Notes: a model not told the origin generated them from the sequence alone. A stretch of DNA of 13,193 bases from JADFOB01 sp964651325 (GCA_964651325.1 CAZYXP010000095.1:1-13193); one strand, 5' to 3'. Numbered from the stretch's first letter, positions 1 through 6,909 are shown. Made by a program: numbers and translations.

Positions 1-2
1 GG

Positions 3-740
3 TGGCTCGCGGCGGGGACAATATATCAGGGTGGCACCCCGTTTTGTACCGCAACGGACGCCTGCTGCGACTTGTTCAATTCCGCCGTTGACGATTCCGG
101 CTACTTGCGATCCCTTGTCGAGGCGGTTCAGGCGGATTACAACATCGACAATCGTCGCATCTACTTTGCGGGACTCTCCAATGGTGGGTTCATGTCCTAT
201 CGAATGGCGTGCGACCATGCGGACTTGATCGCCGGTATTGTGAGTGTGGCCGGTGCCACGTTCTTTGACCCCGCCGATTGTGCACCGAGCAAACCTGTCC
301 AAGTCTTGCAGATTCACGGCACGGCCGACACGACCGTCCTCTACGCGGGCGGGTTCGCGTTTGGCGTTCCCTACCCGGGGGCCGTCCAGTCGGTTGAAAC
401 CTGGGCCCAATACAACGGATGCGGCCTCACGCCCATTGCCCCGCCCGACACGCTTGATCTGGACGCCAATCTTCCCGGTGCGGAAACGACGATCATTCGT
501 TACCCCGACGGTTGTTCTCCCGGCGGTTCCGCTGAACTATGGACGGTCAACGGCGGCCCGCACGTCCTCTCGCCCACGCCAAACTTCGGCCCCTCGGTGG
601 TGGAATTCATGCTGACCCACCCCAAACCCGGCGCGACGCCGATCCCGACCGTATCGAGCTGGGGCATGCTCGCTATGGTGTTGCTTGTCGTGGTCACCGG
701 GACGGTGGTCTCGCGGCAGCGGGTCGCGTCGCGGCACTAA
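3..740 (+). CDS. PHB-depolymerase/LpqC-like secreted esterase with C-terminal sorting tail, 5'-truncated
   Basis: The reading frame is open to the left edge, so the start, presumably with a signal peptide, lies outside the window; a TTG at 72 is internal. Visible sequence matches the alpha/beta-hydrolase family of polyhydroxybutyrate depolymerases and LpqC-type esterases: a CC pair followed by VDDSGYLRSLV, the nucleophile elbow GLSNGG (Ser codon 177-179), the acid region HGTAD (Asp codon 327-329), WAQYNGC, and a late NGGPH (His codon 561-563) in place of the family's GGGH. Serine, aspartate and histidine are thus all present. The protein ends with IPTVSSWG (from 642), a hydrophobic stretch LAMVLLVVV and a basic RQR end, like IPTL/PEP-CTERM sorting signals. 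Role inferred: hydrolysis of an ester substrate, such as a polyester or a feruloyl/acetyl ester, outside the cytoplasm. Substrate cannot be told. Family call fairly sure. Confidence 0.85.
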   Translation, partial: WLAAGTIYQGGTPFCTATDACCDLFNSAVDDSGYLRSLVEAVQADYNIDNRRIYFAGLSNGGFMSYRMACDHADLIAGIVSVAGATFFDPADCAPSKPVQVLQIHGTADTTVLYAGGFAFGVPYPGAVQSVETWAQYNGCGLTPIAPPDTLDLDANLPGAETTIIRYPDGCSPGGSAELWTVNGGPHVLSPTPNFGPSVVEFMLTHPKPGATPIPTVSSWGMLAMVLLVVVTGTVVSRQRVASRH

Positions 741-761
741 CAGTACAGCTCAACGTCGTTC

Positions 762-823
762 GGAGCGCAGGCTTCCAGCCTGCACGACCCGCGATGATGA
801 TGCAGGCAAGATGCCTGCGCTCC
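762..823. repeat. Nested palindromic intergenic repeat
   Basis: Two 22-nt arms (762-783 and 802-823) are inverted copies of each other with 3 mismatches. Each arm also folds on itself: GCAGGCT-TCC-AGCCTGC in the left and GCAGGCA-AGA-TGCCTGC in the right. The element can therefore form one long hairpin or two short adjacent ones. It begins 21 nt after the esterase stop codon. From memory, similar GCAGGC...GCCTGC elements are scattered through planctomycete genomes; copy number here is unknown. It may act as a transcript end or a mobile palindromic repeat. No T-run follows, so a classical intrinsic terminator is not supported. Confidence 0.7.
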
Positions 824-908
824 GGGTTTGTGACGACTTTGCGCTGTGCTGCTAAGCCGTCAGGCCACCGACGTGTTTGGCGAGGGCCTTTGGCTCCGGG
901 GTCCGTGA

Positions 909-935
909 CAGAATCGGCGGCTGTGATTGCACGCT
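909..935 (+). repeat. Dispersed 27-bp repeat, copy A
   Basis: This 27-bp unit matches the reverse complement of 1214-1240 with only two mismatches (25/27). It lies in a gene-free region and shows no coding sense of its own. The 9-mer CCGGGGTCC sits just upstream at 896-904. Confidence 0.7.
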
Positions 936-1081
936 ACGCTTTTCACTTTGCCAAGATCAATCGCTAGAATCTTCATCGTCGGGTCTCCATAGAATACTTG
1001 GACGATCCATGCGATCAGCCCATCGACAGATGGGCACCAAGCCCAAACCGCGTCAAGGAGCCCCGGCTATCATAGTTTCTG

Positions 1082-1136
1082 GAAGGGTCGGCTAGGCGCC
1101 ATGCCGCGCGCATTTTGCGGAACAGCCGACCCCTTC
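1082..1136. other. Long imperfect intergenic hairpin
   Basis: The arms 1082-1093 and 1124-1136 (GAAGGGTCGGCT against AGCCGACCCCTTC) pair over 12 positions with a single bulged C. An inner stem CCGC/GCGG (1104-1107 with 1117-1120) closes a loop containing TTTT. It could be a small structured RNA, a terminator-like element or part of the surrounding repeat family. No T-run follows on either strand. Confidence 0.5.
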
Positions 1137-1213
1137 TGGATCGGGCGGGTGGGTGGCGGCACGATCCGTGGGCAGCGCGGAGCTTGCGCCCGGCCATTTT
1201 GGAGCACGCCGTC

Positions 1214-1240
1214 AGCGTGCCATCACAGCCGCTGATTCTG
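1214..1240 (-). repeat. Dispersed 27-bp repeat, copy B (inverted)
   Basis: Inverted partner of 909-935 (two mismatches). It overlaps a small perfect hairpin, GCACGC-cgtca-GCGTGC (1204-1220). On the minus strand the repeat therefore runs directly into a hairpin, while copy A is not followed by one. The pair encloses about 280 bp with no gene. Confidence 0.7.
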
Positions 1241-1272
1241 CCATGCGCCTGTTAATCCCGAATGGGGCCATC

Positions 1273-1301
1273 TTGTCCCGGGGTCCCCGGGGTCCTATAC
1301 T
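1273..1301 (+). promoter_or_regulatory. Sigma-70-like promoter of the response regulator gene, with tandem 9-mer in the spacer
   Basis: TTGTCC (1273-1278) and TATACT (1296-1301) are 17 bp apart, matching the consensus at 4/6 and 5/6 positions. Transcription would start near 1308, leaving a leader of about 70 nt before the ATG at 1381. The spacer is almost entirely two perfect tandem copies of CCGGGGTCC (1278-1286, 1287-1295), which could be an operator. Confidence 0.55.
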
Positions 1302-1380
1302 CGGTTGAGGCATGTGGGACGCGGCCCGCTTTTGCCACCGGGGCGGGCTTCGAGCTTTCCGCGCAATTGGAGACCGGTTC

Positions 1381-1782
1381 ATGACAATTGAGCTGAAGGA
1401 AAAGAGCGTCCTCCTGGTCGATGACGACCCGGACATGATCATCGCGCTGGAGGCCATGCTGGCCAACACGGGCGCGGTGATCGAGAAGGCGGTTGATGGC
1501 AACCAAGCGATTGAGGCGGCCAAGAGCTTCGATCCGGATCTGGTCGTCCTTGACGCCATGCTGCCTAAGCGAAGCGGGTTTCTCGTGCTTGAGAAGCTCA
1601 AGGGCGCTGGCAAAAAACGCGGCTCACGGCCGTTCGTGATCATGATCACAGGCAACGAGGGCAAGCGGCATCAAGTGTGGGCGGAAAGCCTCGGCGTGGA
1701 CGGGTATTTGACCAAGCCTTTTCGGATGGAACGTCTGCTCGACAAAATCGAGGGCTTGCTTTGTCCTGAAGGCGAAGAGTAA
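1381..1782 (+). CDS. Single-domain response regulator (CheY-like receiver)
   Basis: A 133-residue protein consisting of one receiver domain with no output domain. The acidic pocket is VDDD (residues 13-16), the phospho-acceptor is Asp58 in VVLDAMLPKRSG, and the switch residues are Thr90 (MITGNEG) and Lys112 (YLTKPF), so all key residues are intact. The start is the ATG at 1381, preceded by GGAGA (1369-1373) at 7 nt; the frame is open upstream to 1312 but that part has no receiver sequence. No histidine kinase gene lies nearby, so its partner must be encoded elsewhere or be a hybrid kinase. It likely relays phosphoryl groups by protein-protein contact in the cytoplasm. A hairpin follows 50 nt after the stop. 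The neighbouring kinase at 5117 is a Ser/Thr kinase and not an obvious partner. Confidence 0.9.
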   Translation: MTIELKEKSVLLVDDDPDMIIALEAMLANTGAVIEKAVDGNQAIEAAKSFDPDLVVLDAMLPKRSGFLVLEKLKGAGKKRGSRPFVIMITGNEGKRHQVWAESLGVDGYLTKPFRMERLLDKIEGLLCPEGEE

Positions 1783-1832
1783 ACGTAATCCGACCGGCGC
1801 AACCGGGCTGGATCCGTTGATGCCGTTGGTTT

Positions 1833-1857
1833 GTCCGAAACCCCCCTGTTTTCGGAC
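1833..1857 (+). terminator. Possible terminator hairpin after the response regulator gene
   Basis: GTCCGAAA (1833-1840) pairs perfectly with TTTCGGAC (1850-1857) around a 9-nt loop, 50 nt after the stop codon. The stem is followed by TTGCCC, not a T-run, so it is a weak intrinsic terminator at best. A second stem, GGCACTG/CAGTGCC (1883-1889 with 1903-1909), lies just downstream and may belong to the leader of the next gene. Confidence 0.35.
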
Positions 1858-2017
1858 TTGCCCGTAGACTGTGCTGTATTCCGGCACTGGGCTGTGTTTC
1901 CGCAGTGCCTGCGGCCTTGGCTCTTGGATCAACCGGGCCGTTTTGACCGCTTCGCGTATCGATAGGGATTGGTCAATGACCATGCGTGCGCGCCATTCTC
2001 ATATCAGCATGCCTCGC

Positions 2018-2058
2018 CGGTGCACCGATAAGAAGGACGGTTGGTTTCGGTGCAAGGG
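2018..2058 (+). promoter_or_regulatory. Palindrome, hairpin and ribosome binding site before the TTG start of the TPR-peptidase gene
   Basis: CGGTGCACCG (2018-2027) is a perfect 10-bp palindrome. Its half CGGTGCA recurs at 2048-2054, exactly 30 bp on. TGCACCGA (2021-2028) can also pair with TCGGTGCA (2047-2054), whose last base opens the Shine-Dalgarno AAGGG (2054-2058). AAGGG lies 7 nt before TTG at 2066 and decides that start: an in-frame TGA at 2060-2062 excludes any longer version and the next in-frame ATG would lose the signal peptide. The layout suits a regulator site or a leader hairpin that limits translation; this is inference. Confidence 0.5.
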
Positions 2059-2065
2059 CTGATCG

Positions 2066-5026
2066 TTGACGCAAATCCCATTCTATTCGTTTCCCCCTCG
2101 GCCCATTGCGGTGGCCTGCTGCGCATTGCTGTGCGTAGCCGGGACCACCGAAGCCACCCATCTAGAACCCGCCAAGGCCCAAGCTGAAGCCAAAACCGAC
2201 GCCGCGGCATCTCAATCCGATAGCAAAACCCAGGCCGATCGCGACACGCCGGTTTCGCTCGGCGATGCGCAGGTCATGCTGACGCGCGGATCGTACGAAC
2301 CCGCCCTACAAGCGTTCCAGCGGATCGCCGAAGACAAGAACGAATCCGCCAAGAAACGGGCCAGTGCGCGGCTGGCCGCGGCCCAGACGTTGATTCGGCT
2401 CGGCCGGTACGAAGAAGCACAGTCCACAATCGGCGATCCGGGCGAGTCGGATGCGGCGGGGCGCGTCCTAATGGCTCAAGTTGCCCGACTGCTTGGCCGG
2501 TACGACGAGGCAATTAACCTGCTGCGCGAGGCCATTGCGATCGATTCCGATCACGCCGCGGCGCGGCGGATGTTGGGGCAAATGTTCGAGATGCTGGGCC
2601 GACGGGACGAAGCAGTCGAAGCGTTCGGCTGGTTCAACGAACGCATCACCAAGATGGGCGCCCTACCACCAAACGCGGCCTGGCTGACGGACGCGGCCAT
2701 CGGCTTTATGCGTTACTCCGTGCTGACTCAGACGCACGTGGCCGACAGAACGAAGTACGTGTTGCATGACATGCTCCAACAGGCGTACGGCCGCTTGGAT
2801 CGATCCTACTGGCCCGCAAGAATTGCAGCCGGCGATCTGTTGCGCGAGAAATTCAGCAACGGCGAAGACGATGGAAGCGTGTCGGACTACACCGCGGCGC
2901 TTCGCATCAATGAACATCTCTGCGAAGCCTTCGTCGGGCTTGGATGGGTGCGGCTGGAAAGCTGGAACTTTGAAGCGGTCGAGAAGCAGGCGGAGAAGGC
3001 ATTGGCCGTCAATGACCGGTTTCCCCCGGCGTTGCACCTTCTGGCGTCCAAGCTCGTCATCGAGCGTCGCTACAAGCAGGCGGAAGCGGTTTGCGATCGA
3101 GCGCTGGCGTTGAACAAGAACGATCTCGAAGCGCTTTCCATCAAGGCGGCGGCCGCCGCCTGCCGGTACGATCAAAGCCTGGTTGATGCGTTGGAGCTGC
3201 GCGTGGCGCGAATCAATCCAAAGTGCGCCCGATACTACCAGTGGCTGGGCGATGCGCTGGGCGGTATTCGGCAATACGCAGCCTCCGAGGCCGCTTATCG
3301 CAAGGCCATCGAGTTGGAACCCACCAACGCCAACGCCCGTGCCGAACTCGGGCTGATGTACATGCAATGGGGCGAGGAATCCCAAGCGCGCGAGGCGATG
3401 GAGGGCGCGTGGGTCTTGGATCAATTCAATCAGCGGACCAAGTTCACGCTGGACCTGCTCGATTCGCTCGAGCAGTTTGACACTTACGAAACGGCGCATT
3501 TCGTCGTCAAATCCGACCCCGCGAAAGATCCGGGCCTCGCCGAAACGGTGGGCCTTTATCTTGAGGAAATCTACGAGGACCTGATTGCCGACTACGAGTA
3601 TCCCCTGAAGAAGAAAACGATCATAGAGCTCTTTCCAACAAGCAAGTCCTTCGCGGTACGCATCACGGGAAAGCCGTGGATTCATACGGTCGGGGCATGC
3701 ACAGGCCGGGTGATTGCCCTGGCTTCGCCCCACAAAAGGCCCGGTTCATCCGGCACCTACAATCTCGCTAGGGTGCTAAAGCATGAGTTCACACACACCG
3801 TGACCTTGGCCGCGACGCGGAATCGCGTGCCCCACTGGTTTACAGAGGGGCTGGCGGTCTACCAGGAGGATGCGCCGCGGAGTTTCGCTTGGCGCCGGCT
3901 GCTGGCGGCGGCGGCGCGGCGCGGCGAACTGTTCACGCTCGAATCGATAAACTGGGGCTTCATGCGCCCGCGCAAACCCACCGATCGTCAGATGGCGTAC
4001 GCTCAAAGTGAGTGGATGTGCGAATACATCGTCGAGCGATTCGGATACGACGCACTCAACAAGATGCTGACGCAGTTCCGCGAAATCAAAACGCCGCGGG
4101 AGGTTTTCGCCGAATCGCTCGGTGTAGAGCCGGAGGCATTTTCGGCGGACTTTCTTGCGTGGGCGAAGACCCAGATCGAGGCGTGGGGATTCGATATGAC
4201 CCCACCGGAAGATGCCGACGCGCTGCGCAAGGAAGCAAAGGAGCATGAAGACGACGCGGCCGCGTGGGGGCGACTCGCGCGGGCCGAGTTTGATGCAGGA
4301 TCGCTGGAAGCGGCTGTTGAGGCTGCCCGAAAAGCGATTGAGCTCGATCCGAAGGACCCGGATGGCTTGGAGATATACTCCCGGACGCTGGTCATGGCCA
4401 TGGAACAGGTCCACTCGGCCGATGAACGGGCTTCTTATTACGACGAGCTGCTGGCCTCGCTGACGCCCCTTGCCGAAGCGTCGCCGAAAAGTTGGACGGC
4501 CCCGAAATATCTGGCTGAAATCTACCTGGCTCGCGAGCAATACGACCTAGCCATCGCCCCGTTGAAGCGGCTACAGCGTCTGTGCCCGGCCGACCCTTCT
4601 AGTTGGCGGGGGCTGGCCGGCGTCTACTTGGAGCAAGACGACCTTGACGCCGCGAGAACGCAACTGCTAGAGCTGGCGCGGCTGGACGAAAACGACGCGG
4701 AGGTTCGCTCGCACCTGGGCCGAGTTTTCCGACATCGAGCCGAGCCGGGCGAAGCGCGATACTGGTACCGCGAAGCCTTGTTCATCGACCCGTTTTCGGT
4801 GAACACCAATGAGGCCTACGCGGATTTGGTCATGCAAATGGGCGACAGTGAAACAGCGTTTCGCGTGTACAAGTTGCTAACGTCGCTTTCTCCGGGAGAG
4901 GTGTCGTTTCTGGAAAAGGCCGCGCTGGCGGCGGTGAAGGCAGGCCATCGTGACGCGGCGCGAGCGTTTGCGAAGAAGGCCGTGCAGCTCGCTCCCCAAT
5001 CGCCGGCCCGAGCGATCCTTGATTGA
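2066..5026 (+). CDS. Exported TPR / gluzincin-like peptidase / TPR protein
   Basis: A 986-residue protein. The N-terminus has a signal peptide with hydrophobic core at residues 14-26 and a possible cleavage after Ala30, so it acts outside the cytoplasm. Residues about 95-460 are tetratricopeptide repeats (for example GRYDEAINLLREAIAIDSD and QYAASEAAYRKAIELEPTN). Residues about 470-710 form a peptidase MA-like domain with HEFTH (573-577) and WFTEGLA, whose Glu594 lies 17 residues after the second His, as expected for the third zinc ligand of a gluzincin. Residues about 711-986 are further TPRs. It should be a zinc peptidase or a protein-binding scaffold with a peptidase fold; the full zinc motif favours activity. 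The start is TTG, with AAGGG 7 nt upstream. A kinase gene follows 90 nt downstream on the same strand, but the kinase lacks any export signal and so probably does not act on the mature protein. Substrate unknown. Confidence 0.85.
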   Translation: MTQIPFYSFPPRPIAVACCALLCVAGTTEATHLEPAKAQAEAKTDAAASQSDSKTQADRDTPVSLGDAQVMLTRGSYEPALQAFQRIAEDKNESAKKRASARLAAAQTLIRLGRYEEAQSTIGDPGESDAAGRVLMAQVARLLGRYDEAINLLREAIAIDSDHAAARRMLGQMFEMLGRRDEAVEAFGWFNERITKMGALPPNAAWLTDAAIGFMRYSVLTQTHVADRTKYVLHDMLQQAYGRLDRSYWPARIAAGDLLREKFSNGEDDGSVSDYTAALRINEHLCEAFVGLGWVRLESWNFEAVEKQAEKALAVNDRFPPALHLLASKLVIERRYKQAEAVCDRALALNKNDLEALSIKAAAAACRYDQSLVDALELRVARINPKCARYYQWLGDALGGIRQYAASEAAYRKAIELEPTNANARAELGLMYMQWGEESQAREAMEGAWVLDQFNQRTKFTLDLLDSLEQFDTYETAHFVVKSDPAKDPGLAETVGLYLEEIYEDLIADYEYPLKKKTIIELFPTSKSFAVRITGKPWIHTVGACTGRVIALASPHKRPGSSGTYNLARVLKHEFTHTVTLAATRNRVPHWFTEGLAVYQEDAPRSFAWRRLLAAAARRGELFTLESINWGFMRPRKPTDRQMAYAQSEWMCEYIVERFGYDALNKMLTQFREIKTPREVFAESLGVEPEAFSADFLAWAKTQIEAWGFDMTPPEDADALRKEAKEHEDDAAAWGRLARAEFDAGSLEAAVEAARKAIELDPKDPDGLEIYSRTLVMAMEQVHSADERASYYDELLASLTPLAEASPKSWTAPKYLAEIYLAREQYDLAIAPLKRLQRLCPADPSSWRGLAGVYLEQDDLDAARTQLLELARLDENDAEVRSHLGRVFRHRAEPGEARYWYREALFIDPFSVNTNEAYADLVMQMGDSETAFRVYKLLTSLSPGEVSFLEKAALAAVKAGHRDAARAFAKKAVQLAPQSPARAILD

Positions 5027-5060
5027 TCTGCCCGATTGAAGCGACGCTCGGTAGAGGCTA

Positions 5061-5091
5061 CGATGCGCTCGCCCCTCTTGGGGCTGCGTCG
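5061..5091 (+). other. Intergenic hairpin between the TPR-peptidase and kinase genes
   Basis: GCCCC-tctt-GGGGC (5071-5084) forms a tight stem, and the flanking CGATGCG/TGCGTCG (5061-5067 with 5085-5091) extends it by seven pairs, two of them G-U, with a CTC bulge. No T-run follows. It could weaken read-through into the kinase gene or protect the upstream mRNA end. Confidence 0.4.
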
Positions 5092-5116
5092 ATGAACCAG
5101 AGCTGAATGGAATCTT

Positions 5117-6022
5117 ATGGCAAGCTTGCCCACCCCGACGAATTTCCGCGTCCTCCAGCAGATCGGGGTCGGTGCGCGCTCGACGATTAACTTGGCGACC
5201 GACCTGCGGACCGGTAAGTCGGTCGCCATCAAGCAGGTGCTGCGCGAGTCGGCCGACGACGATCGCTTCGTCGAACAGGTGGAGACGGAGCACAAGGTAT
5301 GCGAGGCCGTTCAGCATAAATACCTGCGCAAGACCTTGGAAATCCACCGAGTCCGCCGGCTCCTGGTGGTCAAAGAGATTCTTCTGGTGATGGAGTACGT
5401 CGAGGGATTAACCCTTGAAAAGGCTCGCCCGAATCGGCTGAACACGTTTCTGACGATCATCCGACGCGTGGCGGCGGGACTGGACACGTTGCATAAGGGC
5501 GGTTTCGTCCACAGCGATCTCAAACCGACCAACATCATGCTGGGCGCCAATGGCATATTGAAGATCATCGATTTCGGTCAGTCGTGCCCCATCGGACACA
5601 AGAAAGACCGCATTCAGGGTACGCCGGATTACATAGCCCCAGAACAAGTGCGCCGCCTTCCGCTGGATGAGCGAACCGATGTCTACAATCTCGGGGCGAC
5701 GATGTACTGGCTTCTCACGTCTGAGAATTACCCCACCGCGATTCAGGGGCCCGACCCGCGCGGGGGCGTGCGTCTGGTCACGTCGGATCGCCCGCTTGCT
5801 CCGCTTGAACTCAACGATAAGATTCCTCTCTCTCTTTCCAAGCTCGTGATGCAGTGTTGCAGTGACAACCCGGCGGATCGCCCGAACGATATGGTTCAGC
5901 TATCGGCGCGATTAGAAGTTGTTCAGAAGCTTTGGCAGAAGCAGTGCGAAAAGCGTCGCTCTAAGCGTTCGGGCGCGAGCGTTAAATCAGAGGATTCGGC
6001 CGTCAACGAGATTGAGGATTAA
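5117..6022 (+). CDS. Hanks-type Ser/Thr protein kinase (cytosolic, non-RD)
   Basis: A 301-residue eukaryotic-like kinase. The glycine loop is IGVGARS (16-22), the ATP lysine is Lys39 in VAIK, the helix-C glutamate is probably Glu58, the catalytic loop is HSDLKPTN (132-139, Asp134 and Asn139), the metal motif is DFG (152-154), and the activation segment ends GTPDYIAPE (168-176). TDVYNLG (187-193) is the usual helix-F region. The HRD arginine is replaced by Ser133, making it a non-RD kinase, which often need no activation-loop phosphorylation. There is no transmembrane segment and no sensor domain, unlike most bacterial PknB-type kinases; only a short Lys/Arg-rich tail follows. The ATG at 5117 has a weak GGAA (5109-5112); an in-frame stop at 5093 rules out a longer form. 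The phosphatase gene follows after 21 nt, suggesting one transcript. Confidence 0.92.
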   Translation: MASLPTPTNFRVLQQIGVGARSTINLATDLRTGKSVAIKQVLRESADDDRFVEQVETEHKVCEAVQHKYLRKTLEIHRVRRLLVVKEILLVMEYVEGLTLEKARPNRLNTFLTIIRRVAAGLDTLHKGGFVHSDLKPTNIMLGANGILKIIDFGQSCPIGHKKDRIQGTPDYIAPEQVRRLPLDERTDVYNLGATMYWLLTSENYPTAIQGPDPRGGVRLVTSDRPLAPLELNDKIPLSLSKLVMQCCSDNPADRPNDMVQLSARLEVVQKLWQKQCEKRRSKRSGASVKSEDSAVNEIED

Positions 6023-6043
6023 CGGCGATCGAGGACCAAGAGT

Positions 6044-6898
6044 ATGAACGACGCCACAGAAGCCGTCGAACGGTATCAGGAAGCCGCGGAGTTGAACCGA
6101 TGCGATGCGCTGCGCCAGGGGGCGTTGCTCGCGTTTCCCAACTATGGCCAGGTTGTCATGACCGGTGACCAGCACGGGCATCGGCGAAATTTCGCCAAGC
6201 TCCAGCGGTTTTGCAACCTGCAGCAGTTCGGCGCCCGCCACGTCGTGCTCCATGAACTAATCCATGAGGATGTGCAGACCCTAACTGCCACCGATTCCTC
6301 GCACGAACTCCTGCTGGAGGCCGCGCGTTGGAAGTGCTCATTCGCCGATCAGGTGCACTTCATTCAGAGCAACCATGAGTTGGCACAATTACGCGGGCAG
6401 GAAATCTCCAAGAACGGCCGCGTGGTGACGAAAGATTTTGACGACGGCGTGCGGATCACATACCGCAAAGATGCGGACATGGTCTTGGAGGCGATTGAAG
6501 GGTTCATTGGCAGCTTTCCGCTGGCCGGTCGCACGGCCAACCGCGTCTTTCTTTCTCATTCGTTGCCGTCGCCCTTGGAGGTGCCTTCGTTCGATCCGAC
6601 GATTTTTCATCGAGACCTCACCGAGGAGGATCTCTGCGAACGGGGATCGGGCCACAAGCTGGTTTGGGGGCGCCACCACACCAGAGCGGCGTTGGAAATG
6701 CTTTCGGAGATGTTAGACGTGGATTTCTTCGTCTGCGGGCATCAACCCCAAGAAACCGGCTATGATGTACTTCACGACCAGATGGTCATCCTGGCTAGCG
6801 AGCACAACCACGGCGTGTTCCTGCCGATTGATCTGGGCAAACCGGCCACCCTCGAGAAGTTGACCGGCAACATCCGCCCCTTCGCCGCGGTAGCCTAA
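6044..6898 (+). CDS. Calcineurin-like (PPP-type) metallophosphoesterase, probable partner of the kinase
   Basis: A 284-residue cytosolic protein with the ordered metal motifs of the calcineurin-like fold: GDQHG (Asp42, His44), SNHE (Asn110, His111), FLSHS (His172) and CGHQ (His233). The usual second block GDxxDRG is not recognisable; at its place stands LHELIHED (69-76), so one bridging metal ligand is supplied unusually or lost. LVWGRHHT (206-213) recalls the conserved W-containing block of PPP phosphatases. Such enzymes use two metals to hydrolyse phosphoesters, including phospho-Ser/Thr. GAGGA (6031-6035) lies 8 nt before the ATG. With the kinase 21 nt upstream, the simplest reading is that it reverses that kinase's phosphorylations. 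Alternatives are a nucleotide or small-molecule phosphodiesterase. Confidence 0.82.
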   Translation: MNDATEAVERYQEAAELNRCDALRQGALLAFPNYGQVVMTGDQHGHRRNFAKLQRFCNLQQFGARHVVLHELIHEDVQTLTATDSSHELLLEAARWKCSFADQVHFIQSNHELAQLRGQEISKNGRVVTKDFDDGVRITYRKDADMVLEAIEGFIGSFPLAGRTANRVFLSHSLPSPLEVPSFDPTIFHRDLTEEDLCERGSGHKLVWGRHHTRAALEMLSEMLDVDFFVCGHQPQETGYDVLHDQMVILASEHNHGVFLPIDLGKPATLEKLTGNIRPFAAVA

Positions 6899-6909
6899 CA
6901 CGCGTCCCA

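Larger units (their letters stand above)
741..1380. other. 640-bp gene-free region with several inverted repeats and one promoter
   Basis: No convincing protein gene is seen on either strand; short open frames here have no family motif or ribosome binding site. The stretch holds a nested palindrome (762-823), an inverted pair of a 27-bp repeat (909-935 and 1214-1240), a long hairpin (1082-1136), and the promoter of the response-regulator gene (1273-1301). The 9-mer CCGGGGTCC occurs three times (896-904, 1278-1286, 1287-1295). Confidence 0.6.

Noticed and set aside
741..1240. Repeats considered as a CRISPR array
   Set aside because: Only two inverted copies about 280 bp apart, no regular direct repeats and no cas gene.
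1312..1380. Upstream ATG giving a response regulator 23 residues longer
   Set aside because: The extension has no receiver-domain sequence, and GGAGA lies 7 nt before the ATG at 1381.
1212..1664. Minus-strand 150-codon frame over the response regulator gene
   Set aside because: Antisense to a receiver domain with all key residues; it merely runs into the 27-bp repeat.
2663..3733. Long open frame (356 codons) on the minus strand inside the TPR-peptidase gene
   Set aside because: Antisense shadow in GC-rich coding DNA; the plus strand has continuous TPR motifs and the minus product has no recognisable domain.
1383..6898. Response regulator, TPR-peptidase, kinase and phosphatase as one operon
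   Set aside because: Gaps of 283 and 90 bp with hairpins separate the first three genes; only kinase and phosphatase are closely spaced.
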